From the NCBI RefSeq assembly GCF_027409185.1, contig NC_084462.1, positions 187,074,571 through 187,138,570 on the forward strand: a stretch of 64,000 nt of DNA. Reading direction: 5' to 3'. The stretch's first letter is position 1, and every line of letters starts with the position of its first letter. This document shows, one piece after another, positions 35,660 to 46,909 of the stretch. Under the pieces are notes generated by a model. It saw only the letters and a list, made by a program, of their open reading frames with translations. It was not told where the DNA came from and did no database searches. The DNA comes from Cynocephalus volans (taxonomy: Eukaryota > Chordata > Mammalia > Dermoptera > Cynocephalidae). A program made the position numbers and the translations under genes.

Positions 35660-36122
35660 GGTCTATTAAAGATTGTTACAAATTCTTACTATTCCTCTTA
35701 TTGAGAGGTGGAACCCAACTGCCTTCCCCTTGAATCAAGGCTGGTCTTAGTGATGTGCCTGACTAAGAGAATATGGTGGAAGAGATTCTTTGGTATCTGG
35801 GTGGAGATAACAAGAATCCTTGCAGATTCTGCCTCAGCCTCTTTGACACTTGCTCTGGCAGAAGCCAGACAAACCTGACTACCCTGAGAATGCCACTCTG
35901 TGAGGAAGCCTAACATGGCAACAAAGAGAGGGTTGGATATCTGGTCAGTGTTCCCAGTCACTAGGGTTTTTCCAGCTCAGAGCAGAGACATTATGTAGCA
36001 GCTAACCCACACCACCCTGTCCAGTTTACTGACCCAAACATTGTGACATATGATAAGAAGACATTCTTGTTTTAAGCCATAAGGTTTTGTAATAATTAGT
36101 TGCACAGCAGTTCACTGGAACA
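35660..36122 (+). mobile_element. MLT1 LTR
   Basis: Near-complete MLT1 structure: ttgaatcaaggctggtcttagtgatgtg at the start, gaagccagacaaacctgac-type middle and gttttaagccataaggttttgtaa near the end. It is well preserved for its age. Confidence 0.8.
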
Positions 36123-36952
36123 CCAAAAATATATGAGTGACTTCAAACATGAAGTGTTTAGGTTCACACTGAATATCATATTCAAAATAAAGTAAGCATT
36201 TCACACCTTATGTTAGATTTCAAACTACAATTGTGAATGTAAATGTTCAGTTAAGTAGTCTGTCAATTTTTATTCTTTACTAGCCATTAGCTACAGTTCT
36301 ACTTTATAAACATATATAATGCGCACACCCATTTCTCTCATTCATTTTTAAGTAATTACCTGAAATAGAAGAATAAAATACAATCTGTAAGAAAGTTTAA
36401 AAACATGATGTGTCTTATTGAACTACAAACAGGTAACTGTACAATAATAAAACTACAAATAGAATCACTAATGTAAATTTATAGAAGCAAAGGTAGACAT
36501 AAAAATCTGTACTTTCTGTTTTTATTATTTCCATGTCTTTTTATTGACCATTGTTCAAACATGTCCCAGTAACTCCTGAAGGCTTTCTCCCCATGGACTC
36601 CTAAGGATGTCACCACAGTTGCTGCCTAGAAGCACAGGTCACCAGGGATTGAACCACATAACCCAGCAAACATTATCAGGTTTTTACAAGAAGGATATTT
36701 CCAACAGAACACAGTTACTGTCTTTGTGAGTAACAACATCTCCCCCTATACTGGCAGTGTATACAGGAATTAATAAAATGAAAAGACCAAAGAAACAAAA
36801 GTAGCAGGAATTAACTCAAGATAAAATTAGGCCCAAGAAAAAGGGAGGAGTCCAGGAGATTTCACTTTGGTGGCTTGTGTCACTCACTGGATGGTAGTGA
36901 TAACACAAAGAAGAGAAGAGGGGGTAGGGGTTCTAATCTTAGATTTCTTGAT
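36123..36952. other. No gene recognised
   Basis: I see no exon or nameable repeat. The 104-codon minus-strand frame at 36884-37198 is produced partly by the SINE at 36969 and is not a gene. Confidence 0.45.
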
Positions 36953-36968
36953 CTTGAGGTGACTTTTT

Positions 36969-37059
36969 ATCCCCTGGCAGCTGGCTGTTGCAGATATCTC
37001 AACCCTTGGCCCTGGGGTTAATACACCATGATCTAACAACTCAGATAACAAGCCAGCTC
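36969..37059 (-). mobile_element. CYN-type SINE monomer, reverse
   Basis: The complement reads gagctggcttgttatctgag, gatcatggtgtattaacc and gggccaagggttgagatatc. This is a tRNA-Ile-like A box, anticodon arm and B box. A 16-bp duplication with one mismatch flanks it: cttgaggtgactttt at 36953-36968 and cttgaggtgcctttt at 37060-37075. Confidence 0.85.
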
Positions 37060-37075
37060 CTTGAGGTGCCTTTTT

Positions 37076-38644
37076 AATAGCTACAAACAAGCTTTCAACA
37101 GAGTTCAACCTATGATGAAAGACTAGGGAAGAAGTACAACCTGGAGAGAAAGAAAAGTGCAAACTACAGAGGACTGAATCAGTGAGAAAGAATTTCACAT
37201 GGAAGAACAGGGCCCAGGATGAAGCACTTTGATAAGCTATGTTACAAAGAAGTAGAAGAATTCAGGAGAAAAGAGAAATAACCATCAGTGAAGTCATGAG
37301 ACAAACTAATAAACTAGCACAGAGGAATTTCCAGGAGAACATCATGAACAGTAGTTCAAAATGTAGCAGAAGACTCAATTTAGAAAAAGACTAGAGAATA
37401 GTTATTGGATTTGACTATTTTAGGTTACCATTCTAGGTTTTCCTATGAATCTAGTACAGTCTTCCAAAGCCATCTGGAACTAGGTTTATTTTAGAAACTT
37501 TATAAAAAGTTTACTAAGCAACCTGTGCCTTACAACTAAGTAACTATTTCCACTGCAGAAAGTGAGAAATGTTTATTTCCAGTTCAGCAGTGAAAATCTT
37601 TCTAATAGTGATGGTGTTGCAGAATTTGGTGCCACCAAGTCTTCACATCCCAAGAGAATTTAGCAGATTCTCTTCTCAGGTTCTATCCCAATCATGTAAA
37701 CGAGGTATCTGTCTTTTATCCATGACATCAGAAAGACCAGAGACAAATTTTTATTCAACTTAGATGCCTCTGAGGACTTACCAACTGCTCTATCTACATG
37801 CCGACTTTATCTTATGTACGTACGTTTCTTTCATGTTGTTTTACTCACACTTTTCAATTTTAATTTATGCATTCCACAAAGCTCACGTAATACAATAAAA
37901 AAGAGAGTGAGTAATAAATAACCAAAAAACTCATCAGAGGTTTATTCACCTTTTGTAGCTCTTGTAAACCCATAAAGCACTCTGGCAGTTTAGCTGGGAG
38001 AGAAGGGAATGTAGTGGATAAGGAGAGAACTGTTGTGCCTTGGCTCTAGATTCTCCTTCCCAAAACTCTCTACTTATTAGCTGAAAAAGATAAACAAACA
38101 AAAAACATTCCTGTGAGAGAACAGTTCTTTGTGCTTCAATAATGGGCAAAAAGGACCCTACTAAAGATGTAGCTACAAGTCCATTAGCAGGTACTCATTA
38201 CACACACAATAGTTTTCAGCTTAATGAAAACATACATAACTACTGACTTAGCATGACTCAATATTACCTAAACATATAACTTAATAACTTAAACTAAAGA
38301 AAAACACATTACGGTATTACTAAAATTAGTGTCATAGAAATAGTTTGGCTATATTTTCTGTAAACCTATTAATATATTGAGTTCACACATGACTCCCAAA
38401 GTGTTCCCATTACAACACACCTTCCTTTTATGTACCTAAATATCTGGATAGTATGCTTCTTGTGACCCAGCACCTTTTCCCCATGATTATATAGGTAAAA
38501 AATTATGCATAATTTTAATTTCTTATGATACATGGAACTCCCTGTACCCAATCTCTCATATAGTATGCTCTGACAGTAAACTAGTCTTTGTCACATGTCC
38601 TGCTTTGGACAGTGGCACATTAGAAAATGTCATGTAAACATAGG
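37076..38644. other. No gene recognised
   Basis: I see no exon or nameable repeat in about 1.6 kb of AT-rich DNA. Confidence 0.4.
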
Positions 38645-38965
38645 TTTGACAAGTATTGGCCAGTGGTACTTGCCTCTTAAACAGTCATACTGTGAAGAAG
38701 CCTGGGGCTAATGTGTTGGAGATACAGGGCCCAGGCAAGGGTCAGCACAAACCATAGGACATGTGAGCGAAGATATCTTTAACCAAACAGCCTCAGTCAA
38801 GATACCAGGTGACTAAATCCACATTTGTAATCAAGGGATCACTAAAATGAGAACTGCCCAGCTGAATGCACCCCAAGATGTGGATTCATAGAACTTCAGA
38901 AAAAGATGCCTGTTTTTTAAGCCATTGAGGTTTGATTTGTTTCTTACACTACAAATGCCGAATGA
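38645..38965 (+). mobile_element. MLT1-like LTR
   Basis: It contains aatcaagggatcactaaaat, gcaccccaagatgtggattc and ttttttaagccattgaggttt near the end, as in MLT1 LTRs. The 5' part is diverged. Confidence 0.5.
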
Positions 38966-39654
38966 TAAATCTAAGTGCCTAAAACTCAATACAGAGTTAA
39001 CAAAATTATGTGGGGAAGAAAGTATAAATTACAAGTCAAATACAATCAATACGACTTCATAACCACAGGTAGAAGTTTTGAAAGTCAAAATGAATGTTAA
39101 CTACATGGACTTCAGTGAGGTTTCTAGTCCTAATAGAGACTATGTGAATCATAAAAAACAATTTTTTGCACAACAGTAAACTATGTTGTAAATTTTGTTT
39201 TGTATTATTTTTTACATCATATACAAGTTGTTTATTTTAAAAACACACAACATAGAAAGGTTCTGATTCTTACACGTGAGTAATGCACTGTACCATGGGA
39301 CTTTCAAAAGTCTGGGAAAAATAGAATTAAAAGAGAACAGGAATTTTTCCATGAACTTTTTGAAGTACACTAGTGTTTTAGTTACATTTAAGAAAATGGT
39401 TTTGAGTAGTAGGGAAATGTAGTCTAATTTTCCCATTTTAAATAATGTAAAATTGCCTCCAATATATTACTGCAAAATGTATGATTGTGAAGAATGGGTT
39501 ACTGACATTAAGTGGAAAATACTTATGTTATTTATCCTTTGAGGTGACATAATACAAAGAAAGTACTGGAGATAGGATAGGGATCTTTAAGGCAATGTAT
39601 GTAAAGCAATGTTTGCTCTAAGTTGACTTCAGCATTACAAAAATAATCTCAAAA
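38966..39654. other. No gene recognised
   Basis: I see no exon or nameable repeat. Confidence 0.4.
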
Positions 39655-39830
39655 GTGAGCAAAATGGAGAACACGAGCCAAAAAGTCAGGATGTCTAACA
39701 CCAACAAATCATGTGACCTAGGGCCAGTCTCATTTACTCAAATCCAATTATTTTCATTCTTCTCACAAGATAGAAATATGGGGTAAACCATTCCTGAAAT
39801 GAAGATATAAAACCATTAGCATATCTCTAC
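39655..39830 (+). mobile_element. MIR SINE
   Basis: The phrases acaaatcatgtgacctagggc and tctcatttactcaaat, then an A-rich tail region, match MIR order. It is diverged. Confidence 0.5.
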
Positions 39831-40878
39831 ATGCCAAAGTTGGTGATAGGCTGGATTTAAGAGACACTGGGAATGGTGAGGGAAGATTGAAGGAATGGGA
39901 GTGTGTTCAGAGAGCACTGCAGACAGATCCTCTCAGCTGGGCAGGTTATTCCTGCACCCCACAGACACCTTAATGCTCCCTTCAATAAGCAGCATTTCCT
40001 AGGTCCTTGCCTCTCCTTCTCAGCCAAAGTCACCTCTCCCTTCTGAAAGTTGACCGAAACCTTCCAATATCACCCAGTCTCACACAGCTATTGAGTGAGG
40101 TATTATCAGCCAACTGTGGTGCGCTCTAAGCACTACACACAGTTATTGTTTGGGCTGTGCAAAGCTAGGACCTTCACCTTTCTGGGACTGAAGCGGTACT
40201 GACAGGGTTCCTGCCACAATGATGTTCTCCCAGGTGGGATTCCTATTCAAAGGACACCGTCCTTCAAAGTTTGTCACACGTCCTTCACTCCAAAGAAAAT
40301 GGGACAAACATCCAGTGCCCATATCTCCTTCCTAGAAGTCACTTTCCTGGAAACAAGGTTGTATATAAACTTCTGTAAACTCAAAACAGGGGTGCTAATT
40401 AGGTTACAAAGGACAGGAGGGACCAGAAACTTGACTTGTTGAAGGGACACCAAGACAACCCACAAACGCAACTGCCACATACTAACACCCAGTCTGCACA
40501 CACTTCACAATTATTCTCCTGGGAAACTGGAGCCATGACACTAATGTCCACACGCTCACGTTACAGATAGTGAAGTGAACGTCCCATAGGTCGGTACCAG
40601 GTTCCTGATGGCGGAGCTGGAACGTGACCTCCCCACACCTTCCAGGCTGGCTGTCTTCACACACCCCCACCCACGTTCCCGTCGCCACCTTGGACCTGAG
40701 CCCCTGTCCCGGGACCTGTGGAACCGGCTTCTGCACAGCCGGCAGCGCCCGCCCTCCTTTCGGCAGCACCATCCTCTGATGGAAACGTCTGGAAACGTCC
40801 AGAAACCGCAGCCCGGGCGCCCCTTCCCGTTCCCGGCCCAGGTCCGCGCTCGCGCCACACGTCAGGCCCCGCCCGCCC

Positions 40879-41035
40879 GAGGCCCGCGGCGCTTCTGCCC
40901 CCAAGTACCGGGACACCGTCTCGCTACCCAGTGCCCCCAAGGCCCGCGGGGCTTCTGCCCCCCAAGTGCCGAGACACCGTCCCGCTCCCCAGGACCTCGA
41001 GGCCCGCGGGGCTCCTCTTTCACCCTCGCACCCAC
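40879..41035 (-). repeat. GC-rich minisatellite in the CpG island
   Basis: Units of roughly 60 bp repeat about 2.5 times. Each carries ggcccgcgg, cttctgcccccaagt and gacaccgtc words. The array lies within the putative exon 1/intron 1 area and is absent from block B at 4035-4600, so it arose after that duplication. Confidence 0.75.
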
Positions 41036-41210
41036 CTTCAGGGACATTCGATCCAAACCCAGGATCTGAGGAGCAGCGCCGGGGGTGTCCACAGCATCCG
41101 GGACTCACAGACAAATGATGGCGGAGTGGGCGGAGCCGCACATGCGCAGAAGAAACCCGGAAAGCCTGTCTCATAGTACTCCTGCGAGAGTGATGTCATT
41201 GCAGGGCAAA

Positions 41211-41224
41211 ACTACATTTCCCAG
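41211..41224 (+). promoter_or_regulatory. ZNF143/THAP11-like site 1
   Basis: The word actacatttcccag fits the known ACTACAATTCCCAG promoter motif with one difference. It is 35-75 bp upstream of the conserved gcgcatgtgc word on the minus strand. Confidence 0.6.
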
Positions 41225-41315
41225 ATGGCACGGTGAGCAAGGATGCACATGCGTAGAAGAAACACGAAAGCCCTTTACCTGTAGTACTGTGCCTGTGACA
41301 TCAATGGTCAACGAG

Positions 41316-41329
41316 ACTACAGTTCCCAG
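41316..41329 (+). promoter_or_regulatory. ZNF143/THAP11-like site 2
   Basis: The word actacagttcccag is one base from the ACTACAATTCCCAG motif. It is the partner of site 1 in a tandem duplication of about 105 bp (41140-41240 versus 41247-41345), in which acatgcg-agaagaaac-cg also repeats. Confidence 0.6.
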
Positions 41330-41558
41330 AAGATTCTGGGCCCTACATTAGGATCCAAACGAAAATTTTTCTTTATTTTCTCAGCAGGGAGTGCTGTTAC
41401 GAGGAGACCAGGCTTTGATGTATCAGGATTGGTCTCTATCCATGGAACAGCGATGTGCAGTTCTGATTTTATGTTAAATCTTGTTTTGACAACCTAGGAC
41501 ATTGTGAGAATAATGGTGAAATTCCCATGCAGGACAAATAATCCATGATACTAATAAA

Positions 41559-41842
41559 TGAAAGGACGAGTCGACACCAGTTGACGATCCACCAGAGAGA
41601 GCTCGTTTATTAGGCGGCACACACACATATATATATAGGGCTTCTAGGGAAGGCTGATTGGCTTAAAATACAATCCCTACTTAGCATACCACATGGGGCT
41701 TGGGGTGAGCTGATTGGTGTGCGATTCGCGCCGGCGGGAAGGAGAGTACGGAAGAGAAGGGCAACCAGCGCCATGATGGGGTGTAGCCAAGAAGGACTTA
41801 TGTGATCAGGGTGTGATCCCTTGGGGCATTTGGGTTCTTACA
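41559..41842 (-). mobile_element. Solo LTR, compact
   Basis: The complement starts TGTAAGAACCC and ends gtcctttca, so it has TG...CA ends. It has a TATA-like tatatatata run, an AATAAA word (cctaataaacg) placed about 50 bp before the end, and a CpG-bearing middle, all in proper LTR order. Length is 284 bp. No matching target duplication is visible: left flank aataaa, right flank gtaact. Confidence 0.75.
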
Positions 41843-41859
41843 GTAACTGGAATTGTTTC

Positions 41860-42700
41860 CTCCATTTCAAATTTGTATTATTCTTTTTTCTGTGTATAGA
41901 AATACAATTGATTTTTGTATATTGTTCTTATATCCTGTTAATTTTCTGAACTTTTTTGTGAATTCCTTATGATTTTCTAATTACAAAAATGTGTCAACTA
42001 AAAATAAAGATAAGTGTACTTCTCTCTTTTTAATCTAGATGTCATTTATTTATTTCTGTTTCCAATTTTCCTGCTACTACAATGATGAATAAATGTGCTC
42101 AGAGTGGATGTATTTATTTTGTTCTTGATCTGAGGAAATAAATATACAAACTTTCACCATTATGGATGATGTTAGGTGTGGTTTTTTTCATATAATGTTT
42201 ATCAGTTTGAGTATGTTCCCTTCTATTTCTACTTTATTGAATATTTTCTTCATGGAAGGATGTTGGATTTTTGTCAAATTTGTTTTCTGCATCTATTGAG
42301 ATAGCCACGTGGTTTTGTTAATTTTGAATTGATATGATGTATTATTTTAAATTACTTTTGGCTATGTAACAACCTGATAATCCTGGGATGAATGCCACTT
42401 TGGTATGAGGTATAAATATTTTTTATATGTTGTTGATTCTATTTGAGTTTTTTTATAAATCTAATATTTCATCTATAGTCATCAAACAAATTCTCATGAA
42501 TTTTTCTCTTTTATGATGTCTTTTATGGTCTTGGTATCTTGGTATTACTGACTCAGGGAATGAGTTGAAAAACATCTCAACAACGGCTATTTTTTGGAGA
42601 GTTTGGGAAGAATTGACAGTAAATCTCCAAATATTTGTAAGAATTCCTTAGTGGAATTTCTGAACATGAGCTTTTCTTGCTGTGTAACGTTTCTTTGTTT
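41860..42700 (-). mobile_element. L1 ORF2 fragment, reverse
   Basis: The phrases aatgctgaataaatg-type tgatgaataaatgtgctcag, catggaaggatgttggatttttgtcaaa and aatcctgggatgaatgccac are the complement of conserved L1 ORF2 sequence. It is non-coding. Confidence 0.7.
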
Positions 42701-42749
42701 TGTTTTGTTTAGTCTAACTACAGTTTTGTCATTTTTTTGATACTTTTTC

Positions 42750-43714
42750 TCTTGTTTATTTATTTTTTATTTGAACATACTTGATTGTACATGTCTGTGG
42801 GGTACAGCATTAAATATCAGTAACAGTGTGCTATATGTGATCTTCAAATCAGGATAATTAGTGTATTCCTCATTATATAATGTAATCAATTTTTATGGCC
42901 CTTTACCAATTCCTCTCTTTCTCCCATTCCTCTTCCCCCTTCCACTTGTGTCCTAAAAAGTTTGATGTATTGTTATGATTGTTTTATCTTCTTTTTTTAT
43001 TTGTTCTCTTATCTATTTATTTTTTATTAGCTCCCACGTATAAGTGAGGACATGTTCTATTTCTCTTTCTGTGCCTGGCTTATTTCACTTAACATAATTT
43101 TCTCTAAGTTCATCCATGTTGCTGTGAATGGAGTATTTCATTCTTTTTTATGGCAGAGTAGTATTCAATTGTGTAAATATACCACATTTCCCTTATCCAG
43201 TCATCTGATGATGGACATTTCCATGGTTTCCAACTCTTGGCTATTGTAAATAGAGCTGTAGTAAACATAGGAGTGCAGCTGTCCTTTCAACATGAAGATT
43301 TTCATTCCTTTGGGTGTATAACCAGCAGTGGAATTGCTGGGGCATAGGACAGTTCTACGTGTGGTTGTTTGAGGAACCTCCATACCATTTTCCATAATGG
43401 CTGCACCATTTTATCATCCCACCAACAGTGTAGGAGGATACTCCTTTCTCAGCATTCTCACCAGCATTTGTCATTCTCTGTCTTTTTTGTTATAGCCACT
43501 CTAATTGGAGTGAGCTGATATCTCAATGTCATTTTGATTTGCACTTCCTGGATTCTGAGTGATGTTGAGCATTTTTTCATTTATCTGTTGGACATTCATA
43601 TGTCTTTCTCTGAGAAATGTCTATTTAGCTCCTTTGCCCACTTTTTAATCAGGTTATTTGTTTTTGGTTTTTTACTGTTAAGTTGCTTGAGTTCCTTGTA
43701 TATTTTGGATATTA
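42750..43714 (-). mobile_element. L1 3' end, reverse
   Basis: This is the complement of an L1 3' UTR (ttgattgtacatgtctgtggg), then of ORF2 C-terminal sequence (tccatgttgctgtgaatgg, gaatggagtatttcattc, tgtaaatagagctgtagtaaac, accagcagtggaattgctgg). It is relatively well preserved. Confidence 0.85.
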
Positions 43715-44945
43715 ACAAACTGCCAAGAATATGCAGTGGAGAAAGGACAGCTTCTTCAATTAATGGTGCTGGGAAAACTGGATATCCACATGAAGAAGAT
43801 TGAACCTAGACACATATCTCTCACCATACACAAAAATCAACTCAAAATGGTTTAAAGACATATATTTAAGATCTGAAGCTATAAAACTGCTAGAAGAAAA
43901 CAAGGGAAACAATACAAAAAATGGAAGTGGGCAGTGCTTTTTTGAGTGAGAGTGCAAAGGCACAGGCAACAAGAAAAAATATACAAATGGGACTATATCA
44001 AACTGAAAAGTTTCTGCATAGCAAGGGACACTATGAACAAAGTGAAGAAACAACCTATACAATGAAGGAATGTGTTTGCAAACTACACTCAGGCAAGGGG
44101 CTAATAACCAGAATATATTAGGAACTCAAACTACTCAACGGCAAAAAAACAAAAAACCCAATTAAAATATGGGCAAAGGACTTCAACAGATATTTCTCAA
44201 AAGAAGACATACAAATGACCACCCAAAATGTGAAAAAGTGCTCAGCATCACTAATCATCAGGGAAATGCAAATTAAATCCACAATGAGGTATCATCTCAC
44301 TCCAATTAGAATCACTATTATCAATAAGAAAGAAAATAACAACTGATGGAGAGGGTTTGGAGAAAGGGGAACTCTCTTATGTTCTTGATGAAAATGTGAG
44401 TTAGGACAGTCATTGTGGAAAAAAGTTTGGAAGTTCCTCAGAGAACTAAAAATAGACCTAACTCACAACCCAGCTATTCCATGCTGTGGATATACCCAAA
44501 GGAAATAAAATCAATACATGAAAAAGATACTGCACTACCACATTCATTTCAATGTTATTCACAATAGCCAAGAGATGGAATTAACATAAATATTTTTCAA
44601 TGGATAAGTGGATGGAAAACTGTGCCATATATACACAGTGGAACACTATTCAGCTGTAAAAACATATTCTATTGTTTGCAGCAACATGGATGGAACTGGA
44701 AACCATCATGTTAAGTAACCCAGGAACTGAAAGACAAATATCACACGATATCACTCAGATGGAATCTAAGAAAAAAGCTGTTGTCACAGAAGCAGAGATT
44801 GCAGTAATGATTATCAGAGGCCAGGAGAGAAGGTGAATTGATGGGTACAGAACTACGCTGTCTACTGTACATGAATCATTGTGCAGTATATGCCTTTATT
44901 TAAACAAAACACTGTACCACACAAATATGTGTAAGTGATAAGATT
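43715..44945 (+). mobile_element. L1 3' end, forward
   Basis: ORF2 C-terminal sequence (aatatgcagtggagaaaggaca, aacaaagtgaagaaacaacc, atgggcaaaggacttcaac, caacatggatggaactggaa) leads into a 3' UTR and an A-rich end with (AAT)n. It abuts a reverse L1 that covers much of the same region, so the two form a large inverted repeat. Confidence 0.88.
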
Positions 44946-44954
44946 CAAAAATAA

Positions 44955-45420
44955 TAATAATAAGAGAGCAGGCTTTGGATCCAGGATTCTGAGAAAGAGA
45001 GGCTTTAGATTACAAGGCCAGAGGCAAAAGTGCTCTCAGAGTATTCAGGCTGAGTTTCCTGGATCTGAGTTGACACAGGAATGTGAATAAGGCAGGGCTT
45101 ACATAAGAATAAGAGAAAACTAGGGGGCCAGCCCATGGCTCACTTGGGAGAGTGTGGTGCTGATAATACCAAGGCCAAGGATTTGGACCTCCATACAGGG
45201 ATGGCTGGTTGGCTCACTTCAGAGAGCGTGCTGCTGACAAAACCAAGTCAAGGGTTAAGATACCCTTACCAGCCATCTTTAAAAAAAAGAAAGAATAAAA
45301 GAAAATCAGGGATAAGGGCTGTCTTTTACACACTACATCCACCCAACTCTCTACTTCATCCTCCTTTCACCTGAACCCCAATTCACCACTCAAGCCCACA
45401 TTAACTCTGAACACTCAAGG
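44955..45420 (+). repeat. Block C, copy 3 (interrupted by a SINE)
   Basis: It resembles 18535-18790 on both sides of the SINE at 45126-45299. The SINE is absent from copy 2, so it came after the duplication. No coding content. Confidence 0.5.
45126..45299 (+). mobile_element. CYN-type SINE dimer
   Basis: Dimer with ggccagcccatggctcact and ggctggttggctcacttc halves and a tail after cttaccagccatcttt. Approximate target duplications of agaaaa-ctaggg type flank it. Of the copies here it is among the closest to the 17611 dimer. Confidence 0.88.
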
Positions 45421-45424
45421 TGGA

Positions 45425-45845
45425 TGTATTAGTCCATTTTTCATGCTTATAACAGTAATAAGTGAAACTGGGTAATTTTTAGAGACAATATTTATTGCTT
45501 ACAGTTTCAGAGGCTGAGAAGTACAAAGTCTAGGGAATACATCTGGTGAGGTAATTCTACAGCAAGGCACTGTATTAAATGGTGAAGATGGCAGAGCAGA
45601 GAGAGACCTAAGTCCTCACTCCTTCTCCTTTTAAAGCCCTAAGAACATTGCCCACAACCACCATTAAACCATCGATGGATTAATCCATTCAACAGGAGAC
45701 AGTCCTCATAATCCAATCACCTCTCCAATACACCACCTTTCAGCTACCACAGTAAGATTTCCCACACTCTTAGCACTGTCACAGTGGGGACCAAGCTTCC
45801 AACACATTAAACTTTGGGGGGACACAATTCAGTCCATAATTGTGT
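45425..45845 (-). mobile_element. MaLR LTR, reverse
   Basis: It begins tgtattagtccatttttcatgcttataac, the complement of a MaLR 3' end. It runs through ctgagaagtacaaagtc and ataatccaatcacctc to ggacacaattcagtccata, the complement of the 5' start. It is nearly complete. Confidence 0.85.
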
Positions 45846-45997
45846 ACATTTCCCAGTTTGAAGAGAAATTTTTGTAGTAACAGAAGCTCTGAGAAACTGC
45901 TTTGCAGAACTCCTTGCCTAGTTTGTGGCTGAAACCAGAGAAGGGAAGGCAAAGGTTAGGTCTATCACAAAAGAAAAAAATAACTCGAATAACTACA

Positions 45998-46144
45998 GAT
46001 TTGATAGATAAGTGGATGGGTAGATAGGAAGATAGAAAGACAGACAGACAGACAGACAGATAGGTAGATCGACAGACAGACAGAAAGATGGATAGATAGA
46101 TAGATGATAGATAGACAGACAGACTGACAGATAGATAGATGAAT
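45998..46144 (+). repeat. (GATA)/(GACA) tetranucleotide array
   Basis: This is a mixed run of gata and gaca units with interruptions. The minus-strand 94-codon frame rich in Ser/Leu/Cys across it is a repeat artefact. Confidence 0.95.
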
Positions 46145-46149
46145 GCTGG

Positions 46150-46890
46150 GACTTTCTGGGCACTTAACTCTCAGACACCCCACGTGTAAATAAGCACAAG
46201 GATTATGGAGTGCACCTGTTACCGACCCAAGTCCTGCTGCCTGTCTCAAACAAAAGCCCTGGCTTGGCTCCCCAAAACCCGTTACCCCAGATCATTCAGC
46301 TCCTGTCTGAGGCTCGCCAAAATCTGTTACTGAACCCAAGTCCAGCTGCCTTCCCCAAACAGAAACAAAATACCCAAAAGTGAAATTGTTGGTGAAACAG
46401 GAAGTCAGCTTTATTCGGGAATACTGGTAACTTGAGGAGAGATGTTAGGCTATCCCATCTCTCTGGTAAACCTGAAGATGGCCAGACTAAAACCATCTCA
46501 AAGACTGAGGTTTACTGAGGAGTTTTAAGGAGGAGAACGAAAGGATAGACTGTGGGAAGTGAAAAGGTGGAGGGGGACATGTAAGGGGCCAGGTGCAAAA
46601 TCTTCCCAAGTCTCCATCTGGCTCCTGTTCTCATCCTTGATGTTATCATAAGGTTCTGGAGGATATTGCTTTGGGGGTGGAATAAGCATAGCTTTATTGG
46701 TGTCTTCCTTTGTTTTTTGAGATCTGGATAATGCATGTCTCCTTGTAAGTTAGCAGCTCCAGGTTGACCGGAAAACAGCTTTACAGTTATGCAAATAATG
46801 TCTTCTTGTCCTATTAACAAGGTTCAAGATACCAAGTAACCATGGGAAAGGAGGAAACTCAGAGAAATGCATGCTAAGAAAAAAAGTGTG
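46150..46890 (-). mobile_element. Possible ERV LTR, reverse
   Basis: An imperfect internal repeat (cccaagtcctgctgcctgtctc and cccaagtccagctgccttcccc) precedes a cagctttattcggg word, which could be the complement of a polyadenylation region. GC-moderate sequence follows. This resembles a class I LTR in reverse, but the ends are not defined. Confidence 0.35.
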
Positions 46891-46909
46891 TCCTTTTGCC
46901 CCCCAGAGA

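Larger units (their letters stand above)
40480..41440 (-). promoter_or_regulatory. CpG-island promoter and exon 1 region of a KZNF-type gene
   Basis: This is one of the most CpG-rich stretches in the window. Read on the minus strand it has ctgcgcatgtgc, then gctccgcccactccgccatc, then GC-rich sequence, the layout typical of KRAB zinc-finger gene starts. No TATA box is visible. Two ZNF143-like sites lie on its upstream side. It matches block B at 4035-4600 in reverse orientation. The nearest fitting exons downstream are the KRAB A and B exons at 29336 and 28967 on the same strand. Long frames on both strands (up to 230 codons) follow from the high GC content and show no domain, so I reject them as proteins. 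Assignment to the KRAB relic is inferred from position and strand. Confidence 0.65.

Noticed and set aside
36884-37198. 104-codon minus-strand gene
   Set aside because: Its middle is a reverse SINE with target duplications. The rest matches no family.
40482-41176. Overlapping frames of 230, 153 and 152 codons on both strands
   Set aside because: They lie in a CpG island with a GC-rich minisatellite. They are Arg/Pro/Gly-rich shadows of each other, without domains or conservation in block B.
42750-44945. One L1 with 5' inversion (twin priming)
   Set aside because: The two parts cover overlapping L1 3' sequence. Twin priming inverts a 5' part without duplicating the 3' end, so two insertions are more likely.
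45998-46144. A CRISPR-like array
   Set aside because: This is a simple tetranucleotide repeat without spacers. The genome is mammalian, and no CRISPR pattern occurs anywhere in the window.
45965-46249. 94-codon Ser/Leu/Cys-rich minus frame
   Set aside because: It is a translation of the GATA/GACA array.
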